Shown: positions 1-8,575 of the stretch, one piece after another
Position numbering within the stretch: the first letter of the stretch is position 1
Layout: each line of letters begins with the position of its first letter
Source of the DNA: a virus
Direction: 5' to 3' (one strand)
IMG/VR virus record: IMGVR_UViG_3300025598_000023
Coordinates: 1 to 64,000 of that record
Length of the DNA stretch: 64,000 bases
Translations under genes and position numbers: made by a program
The notes under the pieces: model-generated
Told to the model about the DNA's origin: nothing
What the model saw: only the letters and a program-made list of their open reading frames with translations
Database searches by the model: none

Positions 1-521
1 CCTGGCCATTCTTGACCATAATATGTTGCTATATCGTTAGTAGTATTACCAGAAGTATTATAATTTAAGTTATTTGTGTTCAAACCAGTGGTGCTTCTTG
101 TAGCAGTTCCGCCAGGTGTGCTTCCTAAAAATAGAGTTTCTTTGTTGCTACTATTTCTGGTAAGAGCAAAATAATACCAAGTATTGATACTCATGGTAGG
201 CACAGTATAAGAATATGCTCCTCGTCCACCATAACTATCTGTTGAAATAGTTGTTGAATTGGTAACGAATAAACTCAAACCATAATCAGCATTAGCACCC
301 ATTATACCATATGCTTGTGTAAAGTTAGGTAATTGAAACCAACCTTCAATACAATAAGCACCACCACCAATGGTAATACCTGGACTTAAACTTAAATATG
401 AACCACCGTGACTCGTGCTACCGCCAGCAAAACTTAAACTACCAGCTAAACTTAATGAACCGTTAGGATAAATTATTACGCCGTTTCCTATTGTAATTCC
501 TGGTCCTACTATTGTTACCAT
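1..521 (-). CDS. Appendage protein with LamG/concanavalin-like domain (3' part beyond window)
   Basis: This frame is open from an ATG at 521 to the window edge, so only the first ~173 residues are visible. A Gly/Ser-rich N-terminus with repeated short beta-strand patterns is followed by a stretch typical of LamG-3/concanavalin-like jelly rolls (a 'YCIEGWFQLP' strand, then 'INTWYYFALTRN' and 'ETLFLGS'). Such domains bind carbohydrate or surface ligands on phage tail appendages. The start lies 2 nt after the stop of the 1561-residue fibre gene, so the two are probably co-transcribed and co-assembled. No C-terminus is visible, so chaperone or hydrolase domains cannot be excluded. Confidence 0.72.
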   Translation of the reverse strand, partial: MVTIVGPGITIGNGVIIYPNGSLSLAGSLSFAGGSTSHGGSYLSLSPGITIGGGAYCIEGWFQLPNFTQAYGIMGANADYGLSLFVTNSTTISTDSYGGRGAYSYTVPTMSINTWYYFALTRNSSNKETLFLGSTPGGTATRSTTGLNTNNLNYNTSGNTTNDIATYYGQEWP

Positions 522-523
522 TA

Positions 524-3500
524 TTACACCAATCTCTCAATACTAATTAGGTTGTTGCTATAACCACTGCCAGTAATTGCGCTAACACGATAAGCATTTG
601 TTCCAACAGTTGCAGTAACCATATACAAATCACCAGCAGTTCCGCTTGGATTACCAATATTTGCATAGGTTGTGCTTAACGAAGTGCTGCTACTACCGCC
701 ACTTGGTGTTCCACCTGTGCCAGCTTCAAAAACATAAGTGTAAAGTATACTTGGTGTTCCACTTACGCTACCAATTTGTAGTTGGTTAGCATTGCTACTA
801 CCGTTGTTTAACCACTGAACCTTGATATTATCCATAGTAACTGCTGTATTTTGTGCAACAATTGCGGCACTCTTACCAGTTTGACTTGGACTATAAAGAT
901 TACCACTGATTGTAGCACTTGTTCCAATAAATGTGTTAGCAGTAATAACATTGGCACCAGTGATATTTCCATAACTGCCAGTAGTTATAAAGTTGCTTGC
1001 AATCACATAGTTTGCACCAGTAATATTACCACCGCTACCAGTTGTAATTAGATAACCAGCAGTTACGTTACCACTTGTAGATACGTTACCATAAGTTAGG
1101 TTTGAAGTTACGTTGATATTGCTTGCTATCACGTTGCCAGTTGCAAGAAGGTTACCAACATTGATGTTACCAGTTGTAGTAATTGGGTTGGCATTGCTCA
1201 TATAAACGTTGCCATTTGGATAGATCACCATCTGTGCAGCACCGTTATTATAGAAACTTAACGGCAAGTATGTGCCACTGCCATTTACACCACTAACCAA
1301 CTGAACATCAGTAGTTCCATTGGTAGTGATCATAATTTTACTTGCATTGTTTGCATTGCTATTATTGATTGCTTGCCAACTTGCACCTGTGCTTGTGCCA
1401 TTTGGTAGGGCATATACACCTGTTGTAGCATTTGCATTTATAGTTTGGAATACTGTTCTATAACCAAATGTGCTATTAGTAAAGTCACCAAGTATAGCAC
1501 TGTTGCTTGGCATAATAATATTGCCAGGAACAGTGATATTGCCATCATATTGACTGAATGTCCAGTTATATACTTTTGTGCTTAATACATTTGGATTATA
1601 ATTGGTAAGTATTACTGTTGAACCAAGTCCGCCAGGTAATGTTAAGACATCACCGTTTTTATATCCAGTGCCAGGATTTGTAACAACAAGTGATGCTTGT
1701 GTAACATATCCGCCAACGGAACTATATGATGCAGTCATACCACTACCATTACCGCCCGTAAGTGATTGGTTTGTATATGGTGGTGAATTATATCCACCAG
1801 CAATACCAGATATAGTAAGAACGTTATAAACACCTACTGTGCGAACAGTCATGTTAGTGCTGTTGCCAGCAACTATGTTAGCGTTTCCAACAGTTAGGTT
1901 GATATTACCAACACTTATATTACCTGTATAAGTTGGTAGATAACTTGCTACGTTGCTGTTACTGAATGTCCCAGTTATAGTAGATGCCAGCGTAGCATTA
2001 TTGTTATACCAATAGAATCCATTGGCATACATGTTAGTATTTGCTACCATATTACCTGCAACTACATAACCAGTTCCACTGATATTACCACTTGCGCCAC
2101 TTGTTATTGCAATGTTACCAGCAGATAAATTACCACTATATGTTGTTAGGTAAGCAGCAACATTTGTGTTACTATATGTTGATCCACCGCCAACGCCAGT
2201 TAGATAATAACCATTACCAAGATAGAAACTAGCATTAACATTACCTGCATAAGTTGGAAGATATGCGGCAACTTGTGTATTACCATAACTTCCACCACCA
2301 CCGCTGCTAAATGCTACACCATTTGACCAATAAACACCAGTTGCAATAACATTCCCGCCTATTGCACCGTTTGCCCAAGCAATTGTTCCACCAGGTCCAG
2401 AGAAGCTACCATCACTAGCAAATGTATATTGTTGTGTGCCATTTGGTTTGACACTAATTTGATATGTTCCAATAATTGCTAAATCAAGTGGATTATCTTC
2501 AAGTATTTGTGCACCACCAACTGTAAATTGAAGTTTTGGTGTAGCAATTTGTGTAGCAGCAAGAAAGTTATTGGCATAAACATTTGCCCAATAAAGTGTG
2601 TTATTACCAAGGTAATAAGAAGCATTGGCTTTTGGTATTAAATTACCAGTTATAATATTGCCGATATTTCCATTATAAGTTGGTAGATATGCAGCAACAT
2701 TACTGTTACTGTATGTTGATCCTACACTAATTCCCGTTAGATAATAACCATTACCCGTAAAGAAAGCAGCATTAGAATTACCACTATAAGTTGGAAGATA
2801 ACTGGCAACGTTACTGTTACCGTAATTTGAACCACCACCTCCACTGCTGTATGCAACACCATTTGACCAAAATATACCGTTCGTAGTAATTACATTGCCT
2901 ACATTTGCAGTTCCAACAGCAGTTATACCATTGCTAAAATAAGCATTTCTTGTATATCCACTTAATTCAAATATAGATTGTCCACCTGTTTGACCAATAG
3001 TAAAGCCATCTGGACCAACAGAACCTTGACCAACAACAATATCTATGGAAGTGAGAGTTGTTGTCTTGCTATAGCTATTGATACCATATCCCATTCTCCA
3101 ATTAGTGTCAGCATTAACAAAATCAATCCAGCTAGTTGGACTTATACTGATATTGCCAGCTTTCAATCCATTAGCAAGATATGCAGATACTTGTGTATTG
3201 CCATAATTTCCGCCAATGCCAGAAAGTATGCTTACGCCATTTGGATAATTGTAATTTGGTGAATAAACATTAGATACAAATAGATTACCAAAGAATGAAC
3301 TGATTCCACCAATGTTACCATAGTTATTTGCTGCACCACCATTTATGATTGCATTTTGTTGGTTACCATAAACATTAAGTTGGTAAATGCCCATTTGTCC
3401 ATTTATAGAACCATAGTTAAGCACAGCATTTCTTGTATTATTTGCAGCTAACAAATACCCACTGCCACCGATAGCAACACCAGCAAGCGCACTAGCAGCA

Positions 3501-5209
3501 GTATTTGGTGTAAGGGTAATAGTTCCACTACCAGCACTTTCATTAATAGTTCCACCAGTTGGTAGTCTAATATTACCGCTTGACAATATTTGTATATTTC
3601 CAGTAGCTACAGTATTTGCAACATAATAAGCACTTACTTGTGTATTGCCATAGGTTGCTGGTAACCCTGTAAGATAATAAGCATTTCCTGTAAAGTAAGC
3701 TGCACTAATATTACCAGCAGCAGTAATATTACCGCTTGCTATGATATTATTTGCATATTCAGTTAAAGAAATAGTTTCATAGTGTGCTGTTGTGATATTA
3801 CCAACAACAATTAAATTTCCTCCAACTGTTAAGTTTCCGCTTGTTGCAACATTTTGAAAGGATATAAGAGCATTAGTGTTTAAGAAAGACGCAACTGCTG
3901 CATTGCTGTAAGCAGTTGATTGTATACTTCCATCTGGAAAATATAGATTACCAGTTGTATCAAATTCCCATTGGGTTGGACTTCCAGATGTATTTGAAAT
4001 TAGATAAATTGGACCAGCGGTATAAACTGACGCTTGAGAACTGCTGCCTTCTGCTACATAAAAACCATTGATATCATTCTTACTATTGGCAGTCATTTCA
4101 ATGTAGTTTTGACCTTCTACATTATTATAAGTGAATATCTTCTGATGTCCACCAAAGTTTAAGTTACCGTTTAGAGAAATATTTCCATTTACAACAAACC
4201 CATTAGCTGCTTTCCAACGTCCGACTTCATTGCTTGGACTATCACCGCCAATAGCAAATACAATGTCATTAGGTTGATCAATTGTCATAATGACAAGTTT
4301 ACCACCTTCAACAAGCAAGTAACCGTCATTTGGACCATCAAGTCCTCCACCACCAGTAAAAGTGCTACTATTAATACCAAAATCAATATAATGAGTATAA
4401 TCTGTTCCATTATCGGCAGTAACAACTACGTCACCACTTGCGTTACTTCCACTGTTTTTGTTTTGTAATAAAAATTGTGTATAATTGTTTATATTATCAA
4501 CATATGTAAGTTTTGCATTTAAAGGAGTAAAGTTTGGCAATAAACCTAGTGTTGTATTATTTGGAAAAGTAACATTATTTCCTGTTACATATACATTTTG
4601 AAAAAATTGCGTATAACCATTTACTGTATTATAACCATTTGAATATGTTGTTAAACTAGGTAATCCATTTGAAGTAATGATTATTGCAGTTTGTGAGCCT
4701 ACATTCGCATGAAGCAACCCAGATGTATTATATAAACTTGAAAAAATATAGCCAGAATAATCATTAGGGCTAATTTCAATAAAACTATTTGCACTTATTG
4801 TATTACCACTTATTACTCCGTTTGATACTATTGTTGAATCTGCATATAAACGATCAGCATTTATTCTTGATGCAGTAATTCTTAAATTTGATGTATTTGT
4901 TAATTTGTCTGGATTAATCCAAGTATCAATATGCAGATTACCTAAAAAATTAGACTCATTTACCCACAAATTATTCCATTTAAATGCACTTGTTCCCAAA
5001 GTGTAAGCACTGTCTAATGCAGGACTAACATTAGTAAATTCTAAATTAAGATTAGCACTTACGTTTGCAATTTCGTGTCCACCAGGCGTGACACCATCCA
5101 TAATATAAATTTTGTCTGTTGTTTCGTCGATGACTAATTCACCATTGTGACCAACAAGATTTCCAATTTGTAGTGGGCTTATCTTACCAAAATAACGACG
5201 CAGTGCCAT
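524..5209 (-). CDS. Large repeat-rich tail fibre protein
   Basis: This 1561-residue protein probably forms a long receptor-binding fibre. Residues ~10-50 contain 'GELVIDETTDKIYIMDGVTPGG', the pattern of the N-terminal domain found in major tropism determinant and other phage fibre proteins. Most of the rest is low-complexity Gly/Asn/Ser/Thr beta-structure, including eight copies of a YxNxxVAxYLPTYxGN-like repeat and several 'FxxNGxAYSSGGGG' segments. The C-terminus is a short beta-rich tip, and no intramolecular chaperone peptidase domain was recognised. The ATG at 5209 has a late-promoter motif at 5230-5235 and a TTAGGA ribosome-binding site. It heads a unit with the LamG protein downstream. 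Receptor specificity cannot be read from the sequence. Confidence 0.85.
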   Translation of the reverse strand: MALRRYFGKISPLQIGNLVGHNGELVIDETTDKIYIMDGVTPGGHEIANVSANLNLEFTNVSPALDSAYTLGTSAFKWNNLWVNESNFLGNLHIDTWINPDKLTNTSNLRITASRINADRLYADSTIVSNGVISGNTISANSFIEISPNDYSGYIFSSLYNTSGLLHANVGSQTAIIITSNGLPSLTTYSNGYNTVNGYTQFFQNVYVTGNNVTFPNNTTLGLLPNFTPLNAKLTYVDNINNYTQFLLQNKNSGSNASGDVVVTADNGTDYTHYIDFGINSSTFTGGGGLDGPNDGYLLVEGGKLVIMTIDQPNDIVFAIGGDSPSNEVGRWKAANGFVVNGNISLNGNLNFGGHQKIFTYNNVEGQNYIEMTANSKNDINGFYVAEGSSSQASVYTAGPIYLISNTSGSPTQWEFDTTGNLYFPDGSIQSTAYSNAAVASFLNTNALISFQNVATSGNLTVGGNLIVVGNITTAHYETISLTEYANNIIASGNITAAGNISAAYFTGNAYYLTGLPATYGNTQVSAYYVANTVATGNIQILSSGNIRLPTGGTINESAGSGTITLTPNTAASALAGVAIGGSGYLLAANNTRNAVLNYGSINGQMGIYQLNVYGNQQNAIINGGAANNYGNIGGISSFFGNLFVSNVYSPNYNYPNGVSILSGIGGNYGNTQVSAYLANGLKAGNISISPTSWIDFVNADTNWRMGYGINSYSKTTTLTSIDIVVGQGSVGPDGFTIGQTGGQSIFELSGYTRNAYFSNGITAVGTANVGNVITTNGIFWSNGVAYSSGGGGSNYGNSNVASYLPTYSGNSNAAFFTGNGYYLTGISVGSTYSNSNVAAYLPTYNGNIGNIITGNLIPKANASYYLGNNTLYWANVYANNFLAATQIATPKLQFTVGGAQILEDNPLDLAIIGTYQISVKPNGTQQYTFASDGSFSGPGGTIAWANGAIGGNVIATGVYWSNGVAFSSGGGGSYGNTQVAAYLPTYAGNVNASFYLGNGYYLTGVGGGSTYSNTNVAAYLTTYSGNLSAGNIAITSGASGNISGTGYVVAGNMVANTNMYANGFYWYNNNATLASTITGTFSNSNVASYLPTYTGNISVGNINLTVGNANIVAGNSTNMTVRTVGVYNVLTISGIAGGYNSPPYTNQSLTGGNGSGMTASYSSVGGYVTQASLVVTNPGTGYKNGDVLTLPGGLGSTVILTNYNPNVLSTKVYNWTFSQYDGNITVPGNIIMPSNSAILGDFTNSTFGYRTVFQTINANATTGVYALPNGTSTGASWQAINNSNANNASKIMITTNGTTDVQLVSGVNGSGTYLPLSFYNNGAAQMVIYPNGNVYMSNANPITTTGNINVGNLLATGNVIASNINVTSNLTYGNVSTSGNVTAGYLITTGSGGNITGANYVIASNFITTGSYGNITGANVITANTFIGTSATISGNLYSPSQTGKSAAIVAQNTAVTMDNIKVQWLNNGSSNANQLQIGSVSGTPSILYTYVFEAGTGGTPSGGSSSTSLSTTYANIGNPSGTAGDLYMVTATVGTNAYRVSAITGSGYSNNLISIERLV
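1918..3915 (-). repeat. Eight dispersed copies of a YxNxxVAxYLPTYxGN-type fibre repeat
   Basis: Within the fibre gene the encoded motif Tyr/Phe-x-Asn-x-x-Val-(Ala/Ser)-x-Tyr/Phe-Leu recurs eight times, with five copies continuing into a PTYxGN or TTYxGN tail. The copies are similar at DNA level, often beside 'GNGYYLTG' and GGGG segments. They look like repeated shaft modules that could recombine and change fibre length. Confidence 0.75.
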
Positions 5210-5229
5210 GCTTATATCCTAATATCTTA

Positions 5230-5235
5230 TATTTA
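5230..5235 (-). promoter_or_regulatory. T4-type late promoter for the fibre gene
   Basis: A TAAATA core reads toward the fibre start codon 20 nt downstream. It matches the late-promoter -10 element recognised by gp55-containing polymerase in T4-like phages, and no -35 box is present. Confidence 0.55.
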
Positions 5236-5285
5236 CCATAAAATTGTTGTTTGATGTTCTATGCAATTATGCATATTAGATGTTT

Positions 5286-5313
5286 GTGCAATGCAATCAA
5301 TTAATTATTGCAC
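5286..5313. other. Inverted repeat upstream of the DUF1127 gene
   Basis: The perfect 7-bp arms GTGCAAT (5286-5292) and ATTGCAC (5307-5313) flank a 14-nt AT-rich centre, inside a stretch with further TGCAAT copies. The element sits just before the late promoter of the DUF1127 gene and could be an operator or a transcript hairpin. No function is assigned. Confidence 0.35.
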
Positions 5314-5318
5314 TGCAA

Positions 5319-5324
5319 TAAATA
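5319..5324 (+). promoter_or_regulatory. T4-type late promoter for the DUF1127 gene
   Basis: A TAAATA core lies 34 nt upstream of the ATG at 5359, with a CAGGAG ribosome-binding site between. This is the expected layout of a late gene. Confidence 0.5.
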
Positions 5325-5358
5325 TGTGCGTATTATGCATAACAACAGGAGAATCAGT

Positions 5359-5532
5359 ATGACCAATTTAATTAAACGCATAGCTAAAGCTATTGAAAAG
5401 CATAAAAGATATAACCGCACAGTTCGTGAACTTAGTTTCTTAAGTGATCGTGATTTAGCAGATTTAGGTATTAACCGTTGTGATATTCCAAATATTGCAC
5501 ACCGTGTTACTAGAGAAATGACAATAATTTAA
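5359..5532 (+). CDS. DUF1127 small basic protein
   Basis: The protein has 57 residues from the ATG at 5359, chosen because CAGGAG sits about 7 nt upstream; a longer frame opens at 5308 but has no ribosome-binding site. The core 'RELSFLSDRDLADLGINRCDI' region matches DUF1127 (YjiS-like): a basic N-terminal helix, then the L-S/D-DR-L-x-D-L/I-G-I/L-x-R-x-D-I signature. DUF1127 proteins are common in alpha- and gammaproteobacteria, where some bind RNA and affect phosphate, stress or sRNA networks. The gene is isolated, on the opposite strand to both neighbours, with its own late promoter and a terminator 20 nt after the stop. It may modulate host RNA metabolism, or be a host-derived gene. Confidence 0.8.
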   Translation: MTNLIKRIAKAIEKHKRYNRTVRELSFLSDRDLADLGINRCDIPNIAHRVTREMTII

Positions 5533-5553
5533 TTTTTAAAAAATTTAGACAAT

Positions 5554-5580
5554 AAAAAAGGGGCATTTCTGCCCCTTTTT
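5554..5580. terminator. Bidirectional Rho-independent terminator
   Basis: A GGGGCA/TGCCCC stem flanked by A and T tracts forms a near-perfect AAAAAGGGGCA...TGCCCCTTTTT hairpin. It lies between the convergent DUF1127 and major capsid genes and can terminate transcription from both sides. Confidence 0.9.
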
Positions 5581-5603
5581 GTTTGTTAAATCCAAAACCA
5601 ATA

Positions 5604-6803
5604 TTATTGGAATGAAAGGTTGCTTACTGCGATTTCACTTAGGTAGTCAGCAGCATTACCGAAGCTGCTTGCAACGTTAGTGAGTTCGATGTAACCATAA
5701 CGAGTCATAAAGCCAACAACTGGTTCGAATGTTGATGGATCAAGGATCACACCAGATGACATTAGAGGGATGTATGGGCAATAGAACGCTGCAGCGTCTG
5801 CTTCACTTGTACCTTTGTAACCAACTAGAACTGGAATAGTGTCAGTTGCATAGCTGTCAACATAGATACGCATTGCACCGTTGAGAGTACCAACGAACTT
5901 AGTGTTTGTTGGAGCTTCAAAAGCACCTTCTGTAGTACGAGCAAATGCTGAAGTAGTTGCACTTTGTAGAACAGTTAGTGCAGCACTTGAAACAACAGCC
6001 CAGTTACCTGCACCACGACGAGTGCGTTGTGCAATTAGGTTAGCAGCGCGGTTGATAAGAACAGCTAGAGCAGCATGTTCGTCACCAACGAATGTTGCAG
6101 TACCACTTACAGTAGCTTGGTTGAATGTGAATTCACTTGCAGCTAATGAACGTAGGCTATAAAGGATTTCTTGATCGATTTCAGCAGTGATTTCTTGTGC
6201 AAGTGCTGCCATGATTTCTGCTTCAATGTCAAGACCATGCATTGCTTGAGCGTCTTGAGCAGCTTCAAAAGTCCAACGTGCGCTGAGCTTACGAGTCTTA
6301 GCTTCAACTGGTTGCTTTAGAATCTGGACGTTCAAACGACGACCTGGTGTACCTTCGAGTGCAGTAGTAAATCCAGCACGACCATCAGGGCTATTTACGC
6401 CTGGTGCAGCACCTGAATAACCACTAGCAATCTTGAATGGTGAAAGTGCTTCATCATTGATTGCAGCATTTGTACCAAACTGACCACTACCATTACTTGT
6501 GAAGTTATCTGCATAACGAACACGTAGAGTGTGAATCTGTGCGACTGGACCAGTCATTGGTTGAACACCAACGATTTCGTTAGCGATAACAGTAGGCATA
6601 ACACGGCGGATAACAGGTAGGATAACACGGTTAAGTGTTGCTACGTTACCAGCAGCAGTTGCGCCACTAGTTGCGTTTTCTGCAAGATAACGCTTTGTGT
6701 TTTCGAGCACCATGCTCATTGTTGTACGACGATTACCGCTTAGACCTTCCAACAGGGCTGCTTTGGTTTCGTCCCAACGGCTTTCAATTAGTTCTTGTGA
6801 CAT
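5604..6803 (-). CDS. 23: Major capsid protein (gp23-like)
   Basis: This 399-residue protein forms the hexamers of the prolate T4-type head. The 'LNRVILPVIRRVMP' and 'NEIVGVQPMTGP' segments (about residues 60-90) match the most conserved part of the gp23 family, and the C-terminus 'FMTRYGYIELTN' also fits. Residues 40-42 read Leu-Ala-Glu just before an Asn-Ala-Thr-Ser-Gly stretch. This fits the (L/I)-x-E rule for cleavage by the gp21 protease and would remove a propeptide of about 42 residues. It is shorter than T4 gp23 (521), as in other marine relatives. It closes the block 20-67-68-21-22-23, the T4 order. Confidence 0.95.
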   Translation of the reverse strand: MSQELIESRWDETKAALLEGLSGNRRTTMSMVLENTKRYLAENATSGATAAGNVATLNRVILPVIRRVMPTVIANEIVGVQPMTGPVAQIHTLRVRYADNFTSNGSGQFGTNAAINDEALSPFKIASGYSGAAPGVNSPDGRAGFTTALEGTPGRRLNVQILKQPVEAKTRKLSARWTFEAAQDAQAMHGLDIEAEIMAALAQEITAEIDQEILYSLRSLAASEFTFNQATVSGTATFVGDEHAALAVLINRAANLIAQRTRRGAGNWAVVSSAALTVLQSATTSAFARTTEGAFEAPTNTKFVGTLNGAMRIYVDSYATDTIPVLVGYKGTSEADAAAFYCPYIPLMSSGVILDPSTFEPVVGFMTRYGYIELTNVASSFGNAADYLSEIAVSNLSFQ

Positions 6804-6826
6804 AGGGTCTTCTCCAATTTAATTTA

Positions 6827-7924
6827 TTACTTTACCAGACCAGCAAGACGCTTCATTTCAATAATGTTTGAAGATTCTTTCTGTTCTGTTTTTACAGCAC
6901 GGTCACCTGTAACTTCTGTTTTGCTTTCAATGATAGTCTTTTTAGTTTCTACCTTTGGTGCATTACCTTCCATTACTGGGTTTAAGTACTTTTTATATGC
7001 TGCGTCGAGTTTATCTGTTGGGACTGATTCCAGCAGTTGTGACATCACAGCGGCTTTGTCCTTGCTAAGTGGACTTAGCAATTCATTGAGCTTTCCGTTA
7101 CGAGCAATTGATTCATTGATTTTACGGATTTCTACTTCTTTTTCCTTAACTTCAGTCAACGTACGTTCTTGAGCATCACGAGCTTCACTAAGTTGATTTG
7201 CCATAGCAGCAATCTTATTAGTGAGTTTCTTGATGTCTGCGCGTTCATTAAGGTAGCTTGCGCCAAACTCAGTAGCAAAGGCTTCAAAAATCTTACGACC
7301 GAAGTTATTTTCCTTGGCTTCCTGAATATCTGTTTTGAGTTGGTTTAATTCTGTACGTAGATGATTTGTAACTGTGCTTTCTACCAAACTACTTGCCTTC
7401 TTGACAAAACTGTCACGAAGAGTTTCTAGCTTCTTGCGACCTTCGGTAACTACTGCTACCTTAGTTGCTGCAAGGTCAGCCTTGTCTGCTGCAAATTCTG
7501 CAATTTCAGCTTGTAGGTTTTCAGCAACAAATGCTTCCAACTTTGAAATTGTTTTTTGCATATTAGCACGATCACTGCGAAGTTCTGCAACTTCACTTGC
7601 AAGTGATTCACTAAGATAAGAATCAAAATTCTTAGCTTTTTGCATCATTTGCTGTGTGAACTTTACACGGTCTTCGCTTACCATTTCACGTTCAGCCTTA
7701 ATCTTTGTGAGTTCGGCTGTGAGTGATTCGTTAACCATCTTGTCCAGTGCCTCAACCATATTAGCACGGTCGTGTTGATAACGACTAGCCATTTCTTCAC
7801 GAATTTCATCACGAATTTGACCACGTGCTTCTTCTAGCTTTGCATTCCATGCTTCTTCTAGTGTCTTACGTGTATCTTCGTTCAGAAGTCCGCTTTCTAG
7901 TAATGGTTTTAGAGCTTCGAACAT
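6827..7924 (-). CDS. 22: Prohead core scaffolding protein (gp22-like)
   Basis: The protein has 365 residues and is almost entirely predicted coiled coil, rich in Lys, Glu, Ala and Leu from about residue 10 to 280. The tail is flexible and ends in 'IIEMKRLAGLVK', a short conserved-looking terminal peptide. This composition and the place between protease and capsid genes identify the main internal scaffold, which is degraded by gp21 during head maturation. It is longer than T4 gp22 (269). The start has an AGGAG ribosome-binding site 7 nt upstream. Only 23 nt separate it from the capsid gene. Confidence 0.85.
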   Translation of the reverse strand: MFEALKPLLESGLLNEDTRKTLEEAWNAKLEEARGQIRDEIREEMASRYQHDRANMVEALDKMVNESLTAELTKIKAEREMVSEDRVKFTQQMMQKAKNFDSYLSESLASEVAELRSDRANMQKTISKLEAFVAENLQAEIAEFAADKADLAATKVAVVTEGRKKLETLRDSFVKKASSLVESTVTNHLRTELNQLKTDIQEAKENNFGRKIFEAFATEFGASYLNERADIKKLTNKIAAMANQLSEARDAQERTLTEVKEKEVEIRKINESIARNGKLNELLSPLSKDKAAVMSQLLESVPTDKLDAAYKKYLNPVMEGNAPKVETKKTIIESKTEVTGDRAVKTEQKESSNIIEMKRLAGLVK

Positions 7925-7939
7925 TAATTTCTCCTGAAC

Positions 7940-8566
7940 TTATATCTTTAATTCAGCAATAAACTTAGCAACTTCTGCTTGCAAGTATTTCTGAACTCGT
8001 TGATCTTGATTTAAATCTTTAGCCATTTCAAGTATACGATGCCCACCTTTCATATTCATGAGTCCTTCATAGACTGCTGTTGGGTAGGCATTAGGTGCAC
8101 TTGGTTGTGCTACTATATCAACAGTAACGATATCAAAATCGCTTACTGCGCCGTCATGTTCATTAACATTACCTGATCCACGACTGCTTACTCCTAGTTT
8201 TACACCACTTTCTAACATGGTGCGAACTAAATTGCCCATTGGTGTAGGCAAAATCTTCATCTTACCATAACCGTTTGGTCCATCTAACCACATTTCTGTA
8301 ATCATATGACTAACACGGTCAAGATTGATGCGTAGGTTAGTTGGGTGATCTACTTCACCCAACACACTATAACCTGTCTTAATTTGCTTATTAAGTGTTT
8401 CAATAGCACGATTGATTTCAGTGATAGGATAAACACGTTGATTAGCGTTCTTCACACCACCTTGGATGCAAATACCCTTAAGGTAAAGGTTTTTGCCTTC
8501 ACCTTCATGGGTCATTTCCATTTTTGCTTGATCGTAGCTAAGATTTTCAATAAGCAAATTATTCAT
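7940..8566 (-). CDS. 21: Prohead maturation protease (gp21-like)
   Basis: This 208-residue serine protease processes scaffold and capsid precursors inside the prohead. The catalytic-type His is His74 in 'LGEVDHPTN', and the nucleophile Ser is in 'GVSSRGSG' (Ser127 or Ser128). Both match the T4 gp21 family motifs (GE-x-DHP and G-x-SSRG). The N-terminal 'KGICIQGGVKNANQRVYP' strand region is also typical. The enzyme should cut after (L/I)-x-E motifs such as the one at residue 42 of the capsid protein. It lies between the gp68-like and gp22-like genes with short spacers, as in T4. Confidence 0.93.
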   Translation of the reverse strand: MNNLLIENLSYDQAKMEMTHEGEGKNLYLKGICIQGGVKNANQRVYPITEINRAIETLNKQIKTGYSVLGEVDHPTNLRINLDRVSHMITEMWLDGPNGYGKMKILPTPMGNLVRTMLESGVKLGVSSRGSGNVNEHDGAVSDFDIVTVDIVAQPSAPNAYPTAVYEGLMNMKGGHRILEMAKDLNQDQRVQKYLQAEVAKFIAELKI

Positions 8567-8575
8567 TACAATTCC

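Noticed and set aside
524-5209. Diversity-generating retroelement target (Mtd-like N-terminus in the fibre)
   Set aside because: No C-type lectin variable region, template repeat or reverse transcriptase is visible in the window. The N-terminal domain alone is common in fibres.
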